A DNA stretch of 64,000 nucleotides from Allomuricauda sp. CAU 1633 (GTDB lineage Bacteria; Bacteroidota; Bacteroidia; Flavobacteriales; Flavobacteriaceae): the NCBI RefSeq assembly GCF_017313225.1, contig NZ_JAFLNE010000008.1, positions 61,971 through 125,970 of the forward strand, written 5' to 3'. The notes beneath the pieces are model-generated. The model did no database searches. It saw only the letters and a program-made list of their open reading frames with translations, and had not been told where the DNA came from. Each line of letters begins with the position of its first letter. Position 1 is the stretch's first letter. Made by a program: the position numbers and the translations under genes. This document shows, piece after piece, positions 46,040 to 56,246 of the stretch.

Positions 46040-47641
46040 TCAGTATTTTATGATTGTAAATTCTTTACAGTAAGGATCGAGTGAATTCAACAAGGATGGA
46101 ATCAAAGCATGGCCCATTTCCAGATAGAGTTCCGAAAAATTGAGCTGTCTTTCTTGCAGTGATCTGTTAGGGAAAAGTTCATTTTGGAGGTCCGTCATAC
46201 GAATGACATGATCTTTGAGTTTTCTTTTCTGGGCCTTGAGCAAACGCTTTTCCAACGCATCCAACCCTTTCTTTTGTTTTACTTCTTGTGCTTTTACCGC
46301 TCCCAAAAAACTCTTATCGGTTTCCTTGGCCAATTGGTACATGTGCTCAAATTGTTCTTCCAACACCTTCTTTTGAGACGAAAAATCAATATCTATATTG
46401 GAAATATCCCGAATTTTTTTGTTGATAAAGCTATGCTGCTTTAAAAAGAGATGAGAAAGCTTCAAGTCCAGCTTTTCCAACTTTTTGGACTGCTTCTCTG
46501 TAACGACCAAGACCGAATTGCGCAACAAAAGCATGGGAAAGGTAATCCCCATTTTCCCAAAATACGAATTCAGTTCCAACCAATAGGCCAACTCCCCTCC
46601 TCCACCAATATAACAGAGATTGGGCAAAATTACCTCTTGGTATAATGGGCGGGCCACCACGTTCGGGGAAAATCGCTCTGGATGATGCTGTAATTCGTCT
46701 CGCAGTTCATCCGCTGAAAAATTGATTTCGGTGTTGAACACATGAAACTTCCCATGGTTCTCCACGATTCGCTCCCGAATCCCATCTTTTAAATAAAAAT
46801 AATTGATTTCCCGAGGGTTGACCTGAATGGAATAATCCGAAGACACTTTGGATAGTTGGTCAATGGATTCGGAGATTTCATGAAAAGGAACATGCTCAAA
46901 AATATCCTTCTCCGCATAGGGAATCAACAGTCTTTTTAAGGCCGTATCGTCGCCATCAACAATAACCAACCCCTCTTCCCCAAATAAAGCATTGGCCAAA
47001 TAGCGGGTGGCATCTGTTAATGTGGAATGTTCCAAATAGGCCGATTTGAACAATTTTTTGAGCTCTTCCGCATTACCTGTATTGCCCAACTCTGCGGATA
47101 ACATTTCAAACACAGCGTCCAACCCATCCGTGCTCAAGGCTCCCACCGCCCCTGAAGCGGAACGGTTCCATTGGATTTTTTTCCCGTGCAGGTTAAAATA
47201 ATTGATTTCCTCAAAATCATGGTCCTCCGTAGCCATCCAATACACAGGCACAAAATCAGTATTGGGATGGGAATTTTTTAGCTCCTTGGCCAACTTTAGG
47301 GTCGATACTATTTTGTACAAAAAGTATAACGGGCCTGTGAACAAATTCAGCTGGTGGCCAGTGATAATGGTAAATGTATTCTCCTTTGCCAAGGATGCAA
47401 TGTTGTCTTGGGTTGCAATTGAAACCTCAAATCCTTTGTATTGGCCCTTCAAGGCCTCCACCAGTACCTTTCGGTGTGAAGGTGGGTAATTGGCCTTCTT
47501 TTCCTTAATTTGGTCCTTAAAATTTTCAGCTGAGGGAAATCGGTTATAAAACGGTTTCAGGTTTTCCTGTTGATCCAAATAATCGCAAATAAGCTTGGAA
47601 AAATAACCGGTTTCTTTAAAGGGTATACAATCTACTTCCAT
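46040..47641 (-). CDS. bshC: Bacillithiol biosynthesis cysteine-adding enzyme BshC
   Basis: A 533-residue protein proposed to add cysteine to glucosaminyl malate, the last step of bacillithiol synthesis. It is recognised by DCIPFKETGYFSKLICDYL at the N-terminus, FTIITGHQLNLFTGPLYFLYKI, PVYWMATEDHDFEEINYF and the Rossmann-like core, followed by a long coiled coil (about 395-480). BshA and BshB are not in this window. ATG at 47641 is preferred over an in-frame GTG two codons earlier. A perfect TATCTTTG box lies 21 bp upstream. Confidence 0.92.
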   Translation of the reverse strand: MEVDCIPFKETGYFSKLICDYLDQQENLKPFYNRFPSAENFKDQIKEKKANYPPSHRKVLVEALKGQYKGFEVSIATQDNIASLAKENTFTIITGHQLNLFTGPLYFLYKIVSTLKLAKELKNSHPNTDFVPVYWMATEDHDFEEINYFNLHGKKIQWNRSASGAVGALSTDGLDAVFEMLSAELGNTGNAEELKKLFKSAYLEHSTLTDATRYLANALFGEEGLVIVDGDDTALKRLLIPYAEKDIFEHVPFHEISESIDQLSKVSSDYSIQVNPREINYFYLKDGIRERIVENHGKFHVFNTEINFSADELRDELQHHPERFSPNVVARPLYQEVILPNLCYIGGGGELAYWLELNSYFGKMGITFPMLLLRNSVLVVTEKQSKKLEKLDLKLSHLFLKQHSFINKKIRDISNIDIDFSSQKKVLEEQFEHMYQLAKETDKSFLGAVKAQEVKQKKGLDALEKRLLKAQKRKLKDHVIRMTDLQNELFPNRSLQERQLNFSELYLEMGHALIPSLLNSLDPYCKEFTIIKY

Positions 47642-47661
47642 TAACACTGCAATGAGGTGGT

Positions 47662-47669
47662 CAAAGATA
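47662..47669 (-). promoter_or_regulatory. Predicted -7 box of bshC
   Basis: TATCTTTG on the minus strand, a perfect TAnnTTTG, 21 bp before the ATG. It is divergent from the M14 peptidase promoter 90 bp away. No clear -33 TTG. Confidence 0.45.
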
Positions 47670-47758
47670 ACCCTCTTCTTTTTTTCTCATCCTAAAAATA
47701 CGTTAATTACATTTTAGCCTTCTGAAACAAAAATTATGACAATAGGTCAATTTATTGT

Positions 47759-47766
47759 TAGATTTG
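47759..47766 (+). promoter_or_regulatory. Predicted -7 box of the M14 peptidase gene
   Basis: TAGATTTG, a perfect TAnnTTTG, 23 bp before the ATG at 47789. No TTG lies at the standard -33 distance. Confidence 0.4.
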
Positions 47767-47788
47767 GCTTCTACTAATTACCTTGTTC

Positions 47789-50242
47789 ATGACAAAATTT
47801 TTACTCCCGTTCATTGCAACTTTTACCTTTTTTGTATCCGTATCAGCACAATTAAAGTCTCCATCCGAGTTTTTGGGATATGAACTGGGCACTCAGTTTA
47901 CACGCCATCATGAAGTAGTTGATTATTACGAATATCTGGCCAAAGAGGCTCCAAATAGGGTAAAATTGACCGTTTACGGAAAAACCAACGAGCGTAGACC
48001 CCTGCTTTTGGCCTATGTCTCTTCCGCTGAGAATATCTCCAATTTGGAAAGCATTCGTCAGGAACACTTAAAAGATACTGAAGAAGGTGGAAATACTTCC
48101 AAGGCCATTGTTTGGTTGAGCTACAATGTACATGGCAATGAAAGTGTGAGTACCGAGGCCTCCATGAAGACCATTTACGAACTTTTGACCTCCAAAAGTC
48201 AGTATTTGGAGAATACAGTCGTCATTATGGACCCTTGTATCAACCCAGATGGAAGAGATAGATATAGCAATTGGTACAATCAATATAAAAATACACCTTA
48301 CCAAGTGGATTACAATAGTAAGGAACACCACGAAGGTTGGTGGAATGGGCGTAGTAACCACTATATGTTCGACCTAAACCGTGATTGGGCCTGGTTGACC
48401 CAAGTGGAGAGTCAACAACGTTTAAAGGTCTATAACGAGTGGCTGCCCCATGTGCATGTGGACTTTCATGAACAAGGCATGAACAACCCGTATTATTTTG
48501 CGCCTGCTGCGGAACCTTATCACGAAGTGATAACGGATTTCCAACGTGATTTTCAGGTGACTTTGGGTAAAAACCACGCCAAATATTTTGATGCCAATGG
48601 TTGGTTTTACTTCACCAAAGAGGTTTTTGACCTTTTTTATCCAAGCTACGGTGACACCTACCCAACCTACAATGGAGCGATTGGTATGACTTATGAACAA
48701 GGTGGTGGAGGCCAAGGTGGATTGGGCGTTATTACGGCGATTGGTGATACGCTTACCCTAAAGGACCGAATAGCCCATCACTTCACCACAGGAATGTCGA
48801 CCGTAGAAGTTTCCTCCCAAAATGCATCGCTTTTGAACTCGGAATTCAAGAAATTCTATAAAAACCAGAATTTTAAATATAAAAGCTATGTGCTGAATGG
48901 GGACAAGGATAAAATTGACGCCCTAAAATCCCTTTTGGAAAAGCACAAAATAGAGTTTGGAAGTCCTTCTTCTGGGTCTGTTAAAGGATTTGATTACAAC
49001 ACGGGTAGTAGTGGGAGTATGCCCATTACCAATAACAGTTTAGTGGTTTCCACAAATCAGACCAAAGGGACTTTGGTAAAAGTGTTGTTTGAACCCAATG
49101 CCAAATTAAGTGATTCGCTTACTTATGATATTACCGCCTGGTCGCTCCCATATGCTTATGGATTGGATGCCATTGCTTCCACGTCTTTGGTTGCTTCCAA
49201 TGAAGGAACCACTGAATCGGCAGTTAGTCCCAGCATTGCTCCTGATAGTTATGCCTATATCACAGATTGGAACAGCCTAAAGGATGCAAAATTTCTTGCG
49301 GAATTGCTCAAGGCCGGAATCCGGGTTCGAAAAGCAGACCATCCTTTTTCCATTGAAGGGCAATCCTTTGAAAGAGGTTCCTTGATCATTACCAAAGGGG
49401 ACAACCAATACAAAGAAGATTTTCTGAAAATACTTCAAACCACGTCTGGCAAGTATGGAAAAAGCATAACCAGTTCCAAAACAGGCTTTGTGGATTCGGG
49501 TAAGGACTTTGGTTCTTCCTCCATTAAAATGATCAACAAGCCAAAAATTGCCATGCTATCTGGAGGGCCAACCTCCACCCTGCGCTTTGGTGAAATCTGG
49601 CACTTTTTTGAACAACAATTGTACTATCCCCTAACCGTGATTGACGATGCATACGCCGATCAAGTGGATTTGGACGACTACAACATCTTGATTCTTCCCG
49701 GAGGGCGATATGGTGACCATTTCAATGAAAAGCAACTCCAAAAATTACAACAATGGGTCAAAAAAGGTGGAAAGATTATTGCCATGGGCGGAGCCATTGA
49801 TGCCCTTGATGGGGAAAACGGATTCGGAATTCAGAAAAAGGAAATGGAAAATGATTCTTCGACCAATATGCCAAGTCCACATAAAAACTCAGAAAGAGAA
49901 CGAATCAAAGATGCAATCACCGGCGCAATTTTTAAGACCAAAGTAGATAACACCCATCCGTTGGCATATGGGTATGGTAAAGACTATTTCACTCTAAAAC
50001 TGGGCAATGCCAGCTACAACTATCTAGATGGCGGCAATGCGGTATATCTGGAAAAAAACGCAAAACCATTTTCAGGATTTGCCGGAAGTGAAGCCCAGAA
50101 AAAAGTAATGGAATCCCTTGTTTTTGGTGTAGAGAATGTTGGCTCCGGACAGGTTGTTTATATGGTGGACAATCCTTTGTTCCGTGGTTTTTGGGAAAAT
50201 GGGAAACTGTTTTTTGCCAATGCTCTATTCATGGTGGATTAA
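47789..50242 (+). CDS. Secreted M14 family zinc carboxypeptidase
   Basis: An 817-residue exported metallopeptidase. After a signal peptide (ending VSAQ) comes the carboxypeptidase domain. Zinc-binding H115 and E118 are in NVHGNESVSTEA, substrate-binding INPDGRDRY follows, the third histidine probably lies in HVHVDFHEQG, and the catalytic glutamate is E303 in MTYEQGG. The C-terminal third (about 585-670) has a class I GATase-like fold (NILILPGGRYG, GGKIIAMGGAIDALDG) without an obvious nucleophile cysteine, as in other Bacteroidota M14 enzymes. It probably trims peptides for nutrition. The ATG start is chosen over a TTG two codons earlier. Confidence 0.92.
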   Translation: MTKFLLPFIATFTFFVSVSAQLKSPSEFLGYELGTQFTRHHEVVDYYEYLAKEAPNRVKLTVYGKTNERRPLLLAYVSSAENISNLESIRQEHLKDTEEGGNTSKAIVWLSYNVHGNESVSTEASMKTIYELLTSKSQYLENTVVIMDPCINPDGRDRYSNWYNQYKNTPYQVDYNSKEHHEGWWNGRSNHYMFDLNRDWAWLTQVESQQRLKVYNEWLPHVHVDFHEQGMNNPYYFAPAAEPYHEVITDFQRDFQVTLGKNHAKYFDANGWFYFTKEVFDLFYPSYGDTYPTYNGAIGMTYEQGGGGQGGLGVITAIGDTLTLKDRIAHHFTTGMSTVEVSSQNASLLNSEFKKFYKNQNFKYKSYVLNGDKDKIDALKSLLEKHKIEFGSPSSGSVKGFDYNTGSSGSMPITNNSLVVSTNQTKGTLVKVLFEPNAKLSDSLTYDITAWSLPYAYGLDAIASTSLVASNEGTTESAVSPSIAPDSYAYITDWNSLKDAKFLAELLKAGIRVRKADHPFSIEGQSFERGSLIITKGDNQYKEDFLKILQTTSGKYGKSITSSKTGFVDSGKDFGSSSIKMINKPKIAMLSGGPTSTLRFGEIWHFFEQQLYYPLTVIDDAYADQVDLDDYNILILPGGRYGDHFNEKQLQKLQQWVKKGGKIIAMGGAIDALDGENGFGIQKKEMENDSSTNMPSPHKNSERERIKDAITGAIFKTKVDNTHPLAYGYGKDYFTLKLGNASYNYLDGGNAVYLEKNAKPFSGFAGSEAQKKVMESLVFGVENVGSGQVVYMVDNPLFRGFWENGKLFFANALFMVD

Positions 50243-50353
50243 ACATGTTTTTTATTGATTTTAAACTGTTTAAGACTAAAACTTTAAGAAAATCAAACAG
50301 ATTCCAATGTCCAAAATTTTGTATCTTTAATAACATCTTTAGGTACAAAAAAT

Positions 50354-51664
50354 ATGGATATGCGCTTAATAACCCGTTTTTTCCAAAAAATAGCATTCGT
50401 TTTTTTGATGTTGGTCGGTGTTTTGCTTTGTCCGACTCAATCTTGGGCTTTTCAGGAAGGTCAGGACGACAATGATTTTAATCAATATCGGGGTGAAGTG
50501 GTCGATGAATCCACCAATAAGCCTTTGGTTTTTGCCACAATCTCTGTTGAGGGCACTAATATTAGCACCATAACCAATACAGAAGGTAATTTTTTATTGA
50601 AGGTTCCCAAAGAAATTACAGATGGGAATGTCATTGTATCCTTCTTGGGATACCGAACCAAGACCATTCCTTTGCTTCAATTTCAACCGGAAGGCAACAC
50701 CATCGGTCTGCTGGTATCGGTTACACAGCTTTCCGAAATCAATATTAACGCTCCCAAGGATGCCACAGCTCTTGTTAAGGAAACCCTAGCCCGGAAAGGT
50801 GATAATTATTTTGACGATCACACCTTAATGACTGCGTTTTATAGAGAGACCATCAAAAAGCGAAGAAGAAATGTATCCCTATCCGAAGCCGTGGTAAGTA
50901 TCTACAAGACACCTTACAATTCCACTAGAAATGATGCCGTTGAGCTCTACAAGGCTCGAAAAAGTACAGACTACAGCAAGTTGGATACAGTTGCCCTAAA
51001 ACTGCAGGGCGGTCCCTTCAACACCCTTTATGTGGATATCATGAAATACCCAGAATACATTTTTGCCGAAGGCTCCGTTGACAACTACAAGTTTTCATTT
51101 GACCGTTCCACGCGAATCAATAATCGTTTGATCTATGTCATTAAATTCAACCAATTGGAAACCATTTTGGAGCCATTGTACGGAGGTGAACTGTTTATTG
51201 ATGTGGAAAACAAAACCTTGACCAGTGCCATTTATAACCTTAATATCACCGACAAGGATATGGCCGCTCGACTTTTTGTGCGTAGAAAACCATCTGGAGT
51301 GGATGTTTGGCCTACCCAAGTGGCTTATCGAGTTGATTATCGCGAAAAAGGCGGTAAATGGTATTATGGTTACAGCAGCGTAATGATGGAGTTTAAAGTG
51401 GATTGGGCGGATAAACTGTTCAATTCGCTGTATAGCATGACTGCCGAGATGGCCGTGACTGATTGGGAAAAGAATGAGACCGGTCAACTTCCAAGAAATC
51501 GGGAAAGGGTAAAAAAATCAATAATTTTGAGTGATGAGGCCATTGGTTTCTCCGACCCTGATTTTTGGGGCGAGTACAATATTATTGAACCCGAGAAGTC
51601 CATTGAGTCAGCAATTCGTAAAATTCAAAGGCAATTGCGACGTTCTCAGCGCAATAGCAAATAA
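50354..51664 (+). CDS. Secreted carboxypeptidase-regulatory-like domain protein
   Basis: A 436-residue protein with a signal peptide (about 1-32, ending WAFQ) and a carboxypeptidase-D-regulatory-like beta-sandwich (about 42-115, YRGEVVDESTNKPLVFATISVEG, FLGYRTKTI). A long beta-rich part follows (DHTLMTAFYRETIKKRRRNVSLSEAVV, LYGGELFIDVENKTLTSAIYNLN), and the basic tail ends RQLRRSQRNSK. Relatives are common outer-membrane or periplasmic proteins of Bacteroidota with no known activity. It lies 111 bp after the M14 gene, and a TATCTTTA word sits near 50331. Function unknown. Confidence 0.8.
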   Translation: MDMRLITRFFQKIAFVFLMLVGVLLCPTQSWAFQEGQDDNDFNQYRGEVVDESTNKPLVFATISVEGTNISTITNTEGNFLLKVPKEITDGNVIVSFLGYRTKTIPLLQFQPEGNTIGLLVSVTQLSEININAPKDATALVKETLARKGDNYFDDHTLMTAFYRETIKKRRRNVSLSEAVVSIYKTPYNSTRNDAVELYKARKSTDYSKLDTVALKLQGGPFNTLYVDIMKYPEYIFAEGSVDNYKFSFDRSTRINNRLIYVIKFNQLETILEPLYGGELFIDVENKTLTSAIYNLNITDKDMAARLFVRRKPSGVDVWPTQVAYRVDYREKGGKWYYGYSSVMMEFKVDWADKLFNSLYSMTAEMAVTDWEKNETGQLPRNRERVKKSIILSDEAIGFSDPDFWGEYNIIEPEKSIESAIRKIQRQLRRSQRNSK

Positions 51665-51745
51665 TAACAGGCAGGCAATTCATTATTTTTTTGCATTTTT
51701 ACCGTGGAAATTTATCCTTGGTTATACGAATGCAAGCTCGATTCC

Positions 51746-52798
51746 ATGTCTAAAAGAAGAATCTTTTTAAAATCCCTGACTGCATTGGGGGCTACAACTT
51801 TATTCCCCAAAACCGGGTGGAGCAATGTTCCACTTGAATCACAACAGTCCAGAATCAAGCCAAAAAAACTTAAAAAGGGCGGTACCATTGGGTTGGTTGC
51901 CCCAGGATATTCCATAGATTCAGAAAAATTCTACATTGTTGTGGAAACTTTGGGGAAAATGGGATTCAAGACCCACCATACCCCTCGTGTTTTAGACTAT
52001 GAGGGATATTTTAGCAATACCGATGAGGAGCGGGCCAAAGATTTGATGGAAATGTTCACCAATCCAAATGTAGATGCCATTCTTTGTGCCCGTGGCGGTT
52101 ATGGGTGCACAAGAATCCTTGATTTGCTGGATTATGAACTTATCAAACAAAATCCTAAGCCACTAATTGGTTTTAGTGATATTACGGCATTGATCAATAC
52201 CATTTATAAGGAAACCGGATTGGTTGGTTTTCACGGGCCAGTGGGCATCACACTGGATGATGAATACAGCCAAACCTATTTTAAGCGTATTGTAATGGAA
52301 GGCCCGGAAATCCTACCCATGAAAAATGTGATTTTATCGGACCCTGAGGACTATATGAATAGTGAATACCATAGGTATACCATTTACGGTGGCACCGGTG
52401 AGGGCGAACTCGTAGGGGGCAATCTTTCTCTAGTGACTGCTATGATGGGCACTCCTTACGAAATTGACTTTACGGATAAATTGGTCTTTTTGGAAGAGGT
52501 GGAAGAAGCCCCTTATCGAATAGACCGTATGCTCACACAATTTGCGGGAAGTGCTACATTACCCAAAGCCAAAGGAATAATACTCGGAGTGTTTAAGGGT
52601 TGCGATAGACTAAAAACAAGCGATAACTTTACATTAAAAGAAGTAATTATGGACCGGTTAGCCCCCTTGGGCATTCCAGCAATGTACGGAATGAGCTTTG
52701 GGCATGTACCCCATAACCTTACCATTCCCATTGGCATAAACGCCCATTTTGATGCCCATAAAAAACGGCTTCGTTTGTTAGAAGCCGCTGTTTCTTAG
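51746..52798 (+). CDS. LD-carboxypeptidase, peptidase S66 family
   Basis: A 350-residue protein of the S66 family, which cleaves the L,D bond between residues 3 and 4 of the peptidoglycan tetrapeptide during wall recycling. The expected catalytic triad is S144 (GFSDITAL), E250 (FLEEVEEAPYR) and H320 (GMSFGHVPHN). The upstream CARGGYGCTRILDLLDY is the second family motif. Unusually, the N-terminus (MSKRRIFLKSLTALGATTLFP) looks like a twin-arginine or lipid-type export signal, while classic LdcA is cytoplasmic. The ATG at 51746 is chosen; the upstream codons from 51704 would bury that signal. It is convergent with rocD. Confidence 0.9.
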   Translation: MSKRRIFLKSLTALGATTLFPKTGWSNVPLESQQSRIKPKKLKKGGTIGLVAPGYSIDSEKFYIVVETLGKMGFKTHHTPRVLDYEGYFSNTDEERAKDLMEMFTNPNVDAILCARGGYGCTRILDLLDYELIKQNPKPLIGFSDITALINTIYKETGLVGFHGPVGITLDDEYSQTYFKRIVMEGPEILPMKNVILSDPEDYMNSEYHRYTIYGGTGEGELVGGNLSLVTAMMGTPYEIDFTDKLVFLEEVEEAPYRIDRMLTQFAGSATLPKAKGIILGVFKGCDRLKTSDNFTLKEVIMDRLAPLGIPAMYGMSFGHVPHNLTIPIGINAHFDAHKKRLRLLEAAVS

Positions 52799-52802
52799 AA
52801 AC

Positions 52803-54047
52803 TTATTGGTTGAAATTCCGAAGTGTCTTGATGATAATCGATACACAATCCAGCAACTGCTCATGGTTCATTACCAAAGGTGGTGCAAACCGAATGATAT
52901 TGCCATGGGTCGGTTTGGCCAAAAGTCCATTTTCCTTTAATGCCATGCAAATGTCCCATGCCGTAGAACTATCTTCCGAATCGTTAATAACGATAGCATT
53001 GAGTAATCCTTTTCCACGCACCTTGACCACCAAATCGCAGGTGGGAATAAATTTATTGAGTTCATCCCTGAAAACCTTCCCCAATTCTTCAGCATTCTCG
53101 GCCAACTCCTCCTCTTTAATCACCTCAAGAGCCGCCATACCTACAGCGGCAGCAATAGGGTTGCCGCCAAAAGTACTTCCGTGACTGCCTGGTGTTATCA
53201 CTTCCATAATTTCATCATTGGCCAAAACAGCCGAAACTGGATAGGCACCTCCTGAAAGAGCTTTGCCCAAAATCAATATATCGGGGGTTACTTCTTCATG
53301 GTCTACAGCCAGCATTTTTCCAGTTCTACCAATTCCCGTCTGAACCTCATCAGCAATAAAAAGTACATTATATTGCTCACAAAGTGCTTTTGCCTTTTTC
53401 AGATAGCCTTCTGAAGGAACATAAACTCCAGCTTCCCCTTGAATGGGTTCCACCAAGAATCCAGCCGCATGTGGATTGCTTTCCAATGCACTTTCCAAAG
53501 CCATCAAATTATCGTACTCTATTTTAATAAAACCCTGGGTGTACGGACCATAATCCACTCTTGCCACGGGATCATTTGAAAAAGAAATAATAGTTGTCGT
53601 CCGTCCATGAAAATTGTTCTCACACACAATAATCTGTGCTTGGTTTTCTGGAATTCCTTTCTTTTGGTAGGCCCATCGTCTACAAATCTTCAATGCGGTC
53701 TCCACCGCTTCCGCCCCAGTATTCATGGGCAAAAGCTTATCGAACCCAAAAGTGGAAGTGGCATACTCTTCAAACCTACCCAACATATCGTTGTAAAATG
53801 CTCTTGAAGTCAGGGTTAAGGTCTTGGCCTGATCTAGCATCGCCCCAACAATCTTGGGGTGGCAATGTCCTTGGTTCACGGCAGAATAGGCCGATAAAAA
53901 ATCGTAGTACCTTTTGCCTTCAACATCCCATACGTAAACCCCTTCTCCCCGACTCAAAACCACGGGAAGTGGATGGTAGTTATGGGCTCCATACTTGTTT
54001 TCTAAATCAATCGCTTGCTGCGATGTCAAATGCTCTAAAACAGCCAT
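52803..54047 (-). CDS. rocD: Ornithine aminotransferase
   Basis: A 414-residue PLP-dependent class III aminotransferase that converts ornithine to glutamate semialdehyde in arginine breakdown. The PLP lysine is K262 in [18 protein letters not shown] (233-238) holds the PLP-ring aspartate, [10 protein letters not shown] (111-120) binds phosphate, and [13 protein letters not shown] (148-160) includes a conserved histidine. [16 protein letters not shown] is specific for ornithine aminotransferases over acetylornithine forms. Only four bases separate its stop from that of the S66 gene. Confidence 0.95.
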   Translation of the reverse strand: MAVLEHLTSQQAIDLENKYGAHNYHPLPVVLSRGEGVYVWDVEGKRYYDFLSAYSAVNQGHCHPKIVGAMLDQAKTLTLTSRAFYNDMLGRFEEYATSTFGFDKLLPMNTGAEAVETALKICRRWAYQKKGIPENQAQIIVCENNFHGRTTTIISFSNDPVARVDYGPYTQGFIKIEYDNLMALESALESNPHAAGFLVEPIQGEAGVYVPSEGYLKKAKALCEQYNVLFIADEVQTGIGRTGKMLAVDHEEVTPDILILGKALSGGAYPVSAVLANDEIMEVITPGSHGSTFGGNPIAAAVGMAALEVIKEEELAENAEELGKVFRDELNKFIPTCDLVVKVRGKGLLNAIVINDSEDSSTAWDICMALKENGLLAKPTHGNIIRFAPPLVMNHEQLLDCVSIIIKTLRNFNQ

Positions 54048-54269
54048 TTTAAATAGTTTTAAATCAATAAAATAACCATTCCTACAATACCTTTATTCTT
54101 TCGAAGACTCGAAAAAGCAGCGTGGGAGAGAAATCATCCCTAGAAGTGCCCGCAAATTACAAATTATTGCTTAAAACAACATCTTCCCGAAGTTTATTCC
54201 AAAATTTAAAAGTATCAAAGTTTAGGGGCAATTTAAGAAGCAGCCCGATGCCAAATACCAAAAAGAACT

Positions 54270-54277
54270 TACTTTTG
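54270..54277 (+). promoter_or_regulatory. Predicted -7 box of rlmD, leaderless geometry
   Basis: TACTTTTG, a perfect TAnnTTTG, is followed by four Cs and then the ATG at 54282. Transcription would begin at or next to the start codon. The rest of the gap 54048-54269 shows nothing else I recognise. Confidence 0.5.
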
Positions 54278-54281
54278 CCCC

Positions 54282-55694
54282 ATGCGGAAAAAGAACAGGA
54301 GACAGACTTTTGAACAGGTAGAGGTCATTGATGCCGGAGCCAAGGGAAAATCGGTTGGCAAAGCTCCAGACGGAAGGGTAATTTTTCTATCCAATGCGGT
54401 GCCCGGTGATGTAGTGGATGTGATGACAACCAAAAAAAGAAAAGCCTATTTTGAGGGGATGGCCACCCATTTTCACAGCCTTTCCCCAAAAAGAACGGAA
54501 CCCCAGTGTGAGCATTTTGGGGTCTGTGGCGGGTGTAAATGGCAGAACATGGCTTATGAACACCAATTGTCTTTTAAACAACGTGAGGTTGAGAACAACC
54601 TAAAGCGTATTGGACATCTTGAATTGCCCGAAACATCTCCTATTTTAGGTTCAAAAGAGCAGTATTTCTACCGAAATAAAATGGAATTTTCCTTTTCCAA
54701 CAGCCGATGGCTCACTCAAGCGGAAATTAATTCTGAAACGGATATCAATGATAGAAATGCTCTAGGATTTCATATTCCCGGTATGTGGGACAAGATTTTG
54801 GATATCAAAAAATGTCATCTACAGCAAGACCCCTCCAATGCCATCCGTTTAAAAACAAAAAACTTTGCCCAGCAAAATGGACTGTCCTTTTTTAATCCCA
54901 GAAAACAAGAGGGGCTTTTACGGACTTTAATGATTAGAACTGCTTCAACTGGAGAAATCATGGTTTTGGTTCAATTCTATGAAGACAATTTGGAGCAACG
55001 GGAACTTTTATTGAGCCACCTTAAAGAAAACTTCCCGGGAATCACGGCTTTGCTCTATGTCATTAATTCCAAACAAAATGACACCATTTACGATCAGGAG
55101 GTGGTCTGCTATTCAGGGCGCGACCATATTGTAGAAGAAATGGAAGGGTTACAATTTAAAATCAATGCCAAATCATTCTACCAGACCAATTCTAAGCAAG
55201 CCTACGAATTATATAAAGTGACACGGGATTTTGCGAATCTCTCAGGAAACGAAGTGGTATACGACTTATATACGGGAACAGGCACGATTGCCCAATTTGT
55301 GGCCAAAAAAGCCAAAAAAGTAATCGGTGTGGAATCGGTACCGGAAGCCATTGAAGATGCCAAGGCCAATGCAAAGCACAACAACATAACCAATGCCGAG
55401 TTCTATGTGGGCGATATGAAAAACGTCTTTAACCAATCATTTGTTGCCCTGCATGGTAAACCGGACATCATTATTACCGACCCACCCAGGGATGGCATGC
55501 ACAAAGATGTAGTGGAACAACTTTTACAAGTGTCCCCAGAAAAAATTGTATATGTAAGTTGCAATAGTGCCACACAGGCCCGAGACCTTGCCCTGATGAA
55601 AGAAATGTACAAGGTGGCCAAGGTACAGCCCGTGGATATGTTTCCACAGACCCACCACGTTGAAAATGTTGTACTTTTGGAAAAACGGGTATAA
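54282..55694 (+). CDS. rlmD: 23S rRNA (uracil(1939)-C(5))-methyltransferase RlmD
   Basis: A 470-residue SAM-dependent methyltransferase of the RumA/TrmA type. An N-terminal TRAM domain (about 8-60, AKGKSVGKAPDG, GDVVDVMTT) is followed by iron-sulfur cluster cysteines C76, C82 and C85 (PQCEHFGVCGGCKWQ), a fourth probably in DIKKCHLQ. The SAM motif is VYDLYTGTGTIAQFVAKKAKKVIGVE, and TDPPRDGMH with C427 in YVSCNSATQ is the catalytic region. It is the first gene of a run with DUF6452, DUF6048 and VOC genes. Distinction from RlmCD-like homologues is by family impression. Confidence 0.93.
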   Translation: MRKKNRRQTFEQVEVIDAGAKGKSVGKAPDGRVIFLSNAVPGDVVDVMTTKKRKAYFEGMATHFHSLSPKRTEPQCEHFGVCGGCKWQNMAYEHQLSFKQREVENNLKRIGHLELPETSPILGSKEQYFYRNKMEFSFSNSRWLTQAEINSETDINDRNALGFHIPGMWDKILDIKKCHLQQDPSNAIRLKTKNFAQQNGLSFFNPRKQEGLLRTLMIRTASTGEIMVLVQFYEDNLEQRELLLSHLKENFPGITALLYVINSKQNDTIYDQEVVCYSGRDHIVEEMEGLQFKINAKSFYQTNSKQAYELYKVTRDFANLSGNEVVYDLYTGTGTIAQFVAKKAKKVIGVESVPEAIEDAKANAKHNNITNAEFYVGDMKNVFNQSFVALHGKPDIIITDPPRDGMHKDVVEQLLQVSPEKIVYVSCNSATQARDLALMKEMYKVAKVQPVDMFPQTHHVENVVLLEKRV

Positions 55695-55727
55695 TTTTTG
55701 ATTTAGAAAAACCTGCATACTACTGGA

Positions 55728-56246
55728 ATGAAAAAAATTCTCCCCATCTTACTTATCGCCGCATTACTTGTCCAAATTTCATCCTGTGAGAAAGATGATA
55801 TATGCGTGGGCGGTGATACCCCGCTATTGGTCATTGGCTTTTTTGATATTGAAGATACCATCACAGCCAAAAGAGTACCTTCCTTACGCATAAGAAGCTT
55901 GGATAATGACAGTGTTTGGGAAAATGAAACGTTTAGTGATCGGGCCAATTCTCCAGATTCTTTGTTTGTTCCTTTGCGAATAAATGCGACAAATACCTCT
56001 TACGAATTCATTATTGATTCGGCGGATGATGAAGAAACTGAAATGGAAACAGGTGATATCGACCCACTAACCATATCTTACACAACAAGAGAAGCATTTG
56101 CTTCAAGGGCTTGTGGTTTTGTAATGAATTATGATGGTTTATCCATAACATTGCACGAAAGTGAAAATAACTGGATTCAAGACATCCGCATTGTGCAACC
56201 AACTGTAGAAAATTCCAACAGCATCCATGTCAAAATATTTCATTAG
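55728..56246 (+). CDS. DUF6452 family lipoprotein
   Basis: A 172-residue secreted lipoprotein (lipobox ISSC, C20) with the pattern CEKDDICVGGDTPLLVIGFFDIEDTITAKRVPSLRIRSLDNDSVW, typical of DUF6452. The rest is beta-rich with an YEFIIDSADDEETE acidic stretch and a late RACGF cysteine. Function unknown. It follows rlmD by 33 bp and its end overlaps the next gene by 20 bases. DUF6452 and DUF6048 are frequent neighbours in Flavobacteriia. Confidence 0.82.
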   Translation: MKKILPILLIAALLVQISSCEKDDICVGGDTPLLVIGFFDIEDTITAKRVPSLRIRSLDNDSVWENETFSDRANSPDSLFVPLRINATNTSYEFIIDSADDEETEMETGDIDPLTISYTTREAFASRACGFVMNYDGLSITLHESENNWIQDIRIVQPTVENSNSIHVKIFH

